From contig NZ_JBFIII010000122.1 of the NCBI RefSeq assembly GCF_041601295.1, forward strand, positions 1-7,050: a DNA stretch of 7,050 nt, given 5' to 3'. Shown one piece after another: positions 5,821-7,050 of the stretch. The position numbers and the translations under genes are program-made. The notes under the pieces were generated by a model. That model saw only the letters and a list, made by a program, of their open reading frames with translations, did no database searches and had not been told where the DNA came from. Source of the DNA: Immundisolibacter sp. (lineage in GTDB: Bacteria > Pseudomonadota > Gammaproteobacteria > Immundisolibacterales > Immundisolibacteraceae). Within the stretch, counting starts at the first letter, position 1. The number at the start of each line of letters is the position of its first letter.

Positions 5821-6189
5821 TCCGACGATTTGCTAACCACCAGCAGGCGGTTCTGTAGGGAAGCTCTGAATAAATCCACCCGTGACTTCTCAGCGCCCGC
5901 CACCGGATACACACACCTAATCAGCCATCCGGATGTCGTGGACGTGTCGATCACCGGGTTGGGGGCGTCGGCCGCGTCGGTTGCGGCGATGCCGGGGCGA
6001 CACGGTGACCACTGCTGATAACGCGTTTTTGATGCTGTACAGGGCCTGGGCACCTGCCGCCGGTGATGTATTGCGGCCCACCAAGGACGGCCACTCCAAG
6101 TCCAGTGGCCCCAAGCCTAATTGATTTCCAACCCTCCCTTGCAACTCTTGAAAGACTGGTGTTCCCAACCTCATGGAGCAGCCCGCAAC
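5821..6189. other. Intergenic stretch between the DUF4124 and K+ channel genes
   Basis: A 369-bp region with no supportable gene. Frames on both strands translate to Arg/Pro/Thr-rich sequence without recognisable motifs. It contains an imperfect stem at 5835-5852 (AACCACC/GGCGGTT), a segment at 5858-5880 (GGGAAGCTCTGAATAAAT and following bases) that reminds me of IS5-family element ends, and a hairpin at 6089-6110. No matching second end or target duplication was found, so an insertion-sequence remnant is only a possibility. Confidence 0.4.
6089..6110 (+). repeat. Hairpin upstream of the K+ channel gene
   Basis: GGCCACT (6089-6095) and AGTGGCC (6104-6110) form a perfect 7-bp stem around the eight-base loop CCAAGTCC. 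It lies about 80 bases before the likely channel start and has no T-run. It could be an operator, a leader structure, or the end of a lost upstream gene. Confidence 0.35.
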
Positions 6190-6948
6190 GTGACAGACTC
6201 CCAGAACAAGGAAAAGGTGGAGCCGGCCCTTGGCCGCGGAAACTTTCAGACTGTACTGAAGGCAATCGTCGAGCGAAGCGACACCCGGGCCGGAAGGACT
6301 TTCGACCTTGTCATCCAAGGTTTGATTATCCTGTCGATCCTGTCCTTCTCGGTTGAGACGCTGCCAAATCTCTCGGCCAAGGTGCAGGCCACTCTTTACT
6401 TAATCGAGACCGTCACCGTCGCGGCCTTCACCGCTGAATACCTCGCTCGGCTCTGGGTTGCCGACCGACGGATTCGCTTCGTGGTCAGCTTCTACGGCCT
6501 GATAGACCTAATTGCCATTGCACCCTTCTACCTGAGCACGGGCGTTGATCTGCGCGCGGTAAGAGCATTGCGTCTTTTACGGCTTTTCAAACTGTTTCGC
6601 TACAGTCGTTCAATTAACCTTTTCCGACGCGCGTTCCACCTTATTCGGGACGAGCTGGCCCTATTCGGCGCTACAGCACTTCTAGTGTTGTATGTCGCTG
6701 CGGTCGGGATTTATTTTTTTGAGCACGACGCGCAACCCGAAAAATTCGGATCGGTGTTCCACAGCCTTTGGTGGGCAGTTACTACTCTGACAACGGTTGG
6801 CTACGGAGATGCTTACCCGGTCACGTTAGGCGGCCGCATTTTCACATTTTTCGTGTTGGCTATTGGCCTGGCAATCGTCGCGGTACCGACTGGCTTAATC
6901 TCTGCCGCTCTGACCAGAGCCAGACATGCTCCAGAAGACCTTGAATGA
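6190..6948 (+). CDS. Six-transmembrane voltage-gated potassium channel (Kv type)
   Basis: An inner-membrane K+ channel subunit of 252 residues that would assemble as a tetramer. Using the GTG start, S1 is about 38-55, S2 69-89, S3 97-115, S4 122-140, S5 157-177, the pore helix 189-200, the selectivity filter TTVGYGD 201-207 and S6 216-238. S4 has basic residues at every third position (R122, R125, R128, R131, K134, R137), a full voltage-sensor pattern like KvAP and animal Kv channels. The cytoplasmic tail after S6 is very short and carries no RCK or cyclic-nucleotide domain, so gating is probably by voltage alone. The start is uncertain: the frame opens at a TTG at 6121, but GTG 6190 is preceded by GGAG at 6175-6178 (11-base spacing) and fits family length better. 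Codon use includes many TTA, CTT, CTA and AAT codons, unlike the oxygenase genes, which suggests separate ancestry. Confidence 0.9.
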   Translation: MTDSQNKEKVEPALGRGNFQTVLKAIVERSDTRAGRTFDLVIQGLIILSILSFSVETLPNLSAKVQATLYLIETVTVAAFTAEYLARLWVADRRIRFVVSFYGLIDLIAIAPFYLSTGVDLRAVRALRLLRLFKLFRYSRSINLFRRAFHLIRDELALFGATALLVLYVAAVGIYFFEHDAQPEKFGSVFHSLWWAVTTLTTVGYGDAYPVTLGGRIFTFFVLAIGLAIVAVPTGLISAALTRARHAPEDLE

Positions 6949-7050
6949 TCAACGCAACGTCTTTCCGGGGCCGTCACAAACGGCTCTGAACCATGCGCCT
7001 GTGGTCGCTGCACGGGTGTTCACTGTGAGACCTGTCGTTCCCTTGGCCAC
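6949..7050. other. Right-edge sequence with a weak stem-loop
   Basis: The last 102 bases hold no supported gene. GGGCCGT (6968-6974) and ACGGCTC (6980-6986) can form a 7-bp stem with one G-U pair around CACAA, about 20 bases after the channel stop. With no T-run it is at best a weak terminator for the channel gene. Confidence 0.3.

Noticed and set aside
1180..5875. Shared 10-mer CTGAATAAAT at 1180-1189 and 5866-5875, considered as ends of a mobile element
   Set aside because: Matches of ten bases are expected by chance in 7 kb, the copies are direct and not inverted, and the DNA between them carries no transposase.
5622..6053. 143-codon minus-strand frame considered as a transposase fragment
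   Set aside because: Half of it is antisense to the DUF4124 gene and the remainder has no DDE or other recognisable motif.
6121..6189. TTG at 6121 as the K+ channel start
   Set aside because: It has no ribosome site, TTG is a rare start, and the 23 residues it adds before V24 are not typical for the family. It remains an alternative.

Overview
The window is GC-rich and reads as a chromosomal segment of a gammaproteobacterium, or a close relative, with aromatic-degrading capacity. Two things point this way: the 3' end of a bacterial glutaminyl-tRNA synthetase gene at the left edge, and codon use dominated by G/C-ending codons through the central genes. The assignment is an inference, because no rRNA or tRNA gene is present to fix it.

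Layout. (1) Positions 1-265 hold the C-terminus of glnS (+). (2) A complete GH19 lysozyme/endolysin-like gene (262-1149, -) runs into it tail to tail; the two stop codons share the same TTAA. It encodes a GH19 catalytic domain followed by a peptidoglycan-binding domain and has no signal peptide, so it looks like a phage lysis gene without its phage. (3) A 323-bp divergent intergenic region carries a candidate sigma-54 -24/-12 element and a small dyad. (4) An aldehyde dehydrogenase of the coniferyl-aldehyde dehydrogenase (class-3 ALDH) type follows (1473-2927, +). (5) After a 150-bp gap with a strong hairpin comes a two-gene Rieske ring-hydroxylating oxygenase: the beta subunit first (3078-3572), then the alpha subunit (3592-4863). 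Both resemble the salicylate 5-hydroxylase / three-component anthranilate dioxygenase group (NagGH / AndAcAd). (6) About 500 bp follow with no confident gene, only inverted repeats and one weak small ORF. (7) A secreted DUF4124-like coiled-coil protein is at 5374-5820. (8) A 369-bp gap comes next. (9) A six-transmembrane voltage-gated K+ channel ends at 6948, with codon use visibly less GC-biased than the oxygenase genes.

How the genes may work together. The oxygenase alpha and beta subunits form the terminal hydroxylase of a multicomponent system. Its ferredoxin and reductase are not in the window and must come from elsewhere. The aldehyde dehydrogenase upstream on the same strand would oxidise an aromatic or other hydrophobic aldehyde to an acid, so the trio could be part of an aromatic degradation route; the substrates cannot be read from sequence. 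The lysozyme, DUF4124 protein and K+ channel look functionally unrelated to this cluster.

No CRISPR array, intact insertion sequence, tRNA, rRNA or riboswitch was recognised. I see no convincing new multi-gene system. The most unusual points are the beta-before-alpha gene order, the long 19-residue spacing inside the Rieske motif, and the orphan endolysin overlapping glnS.
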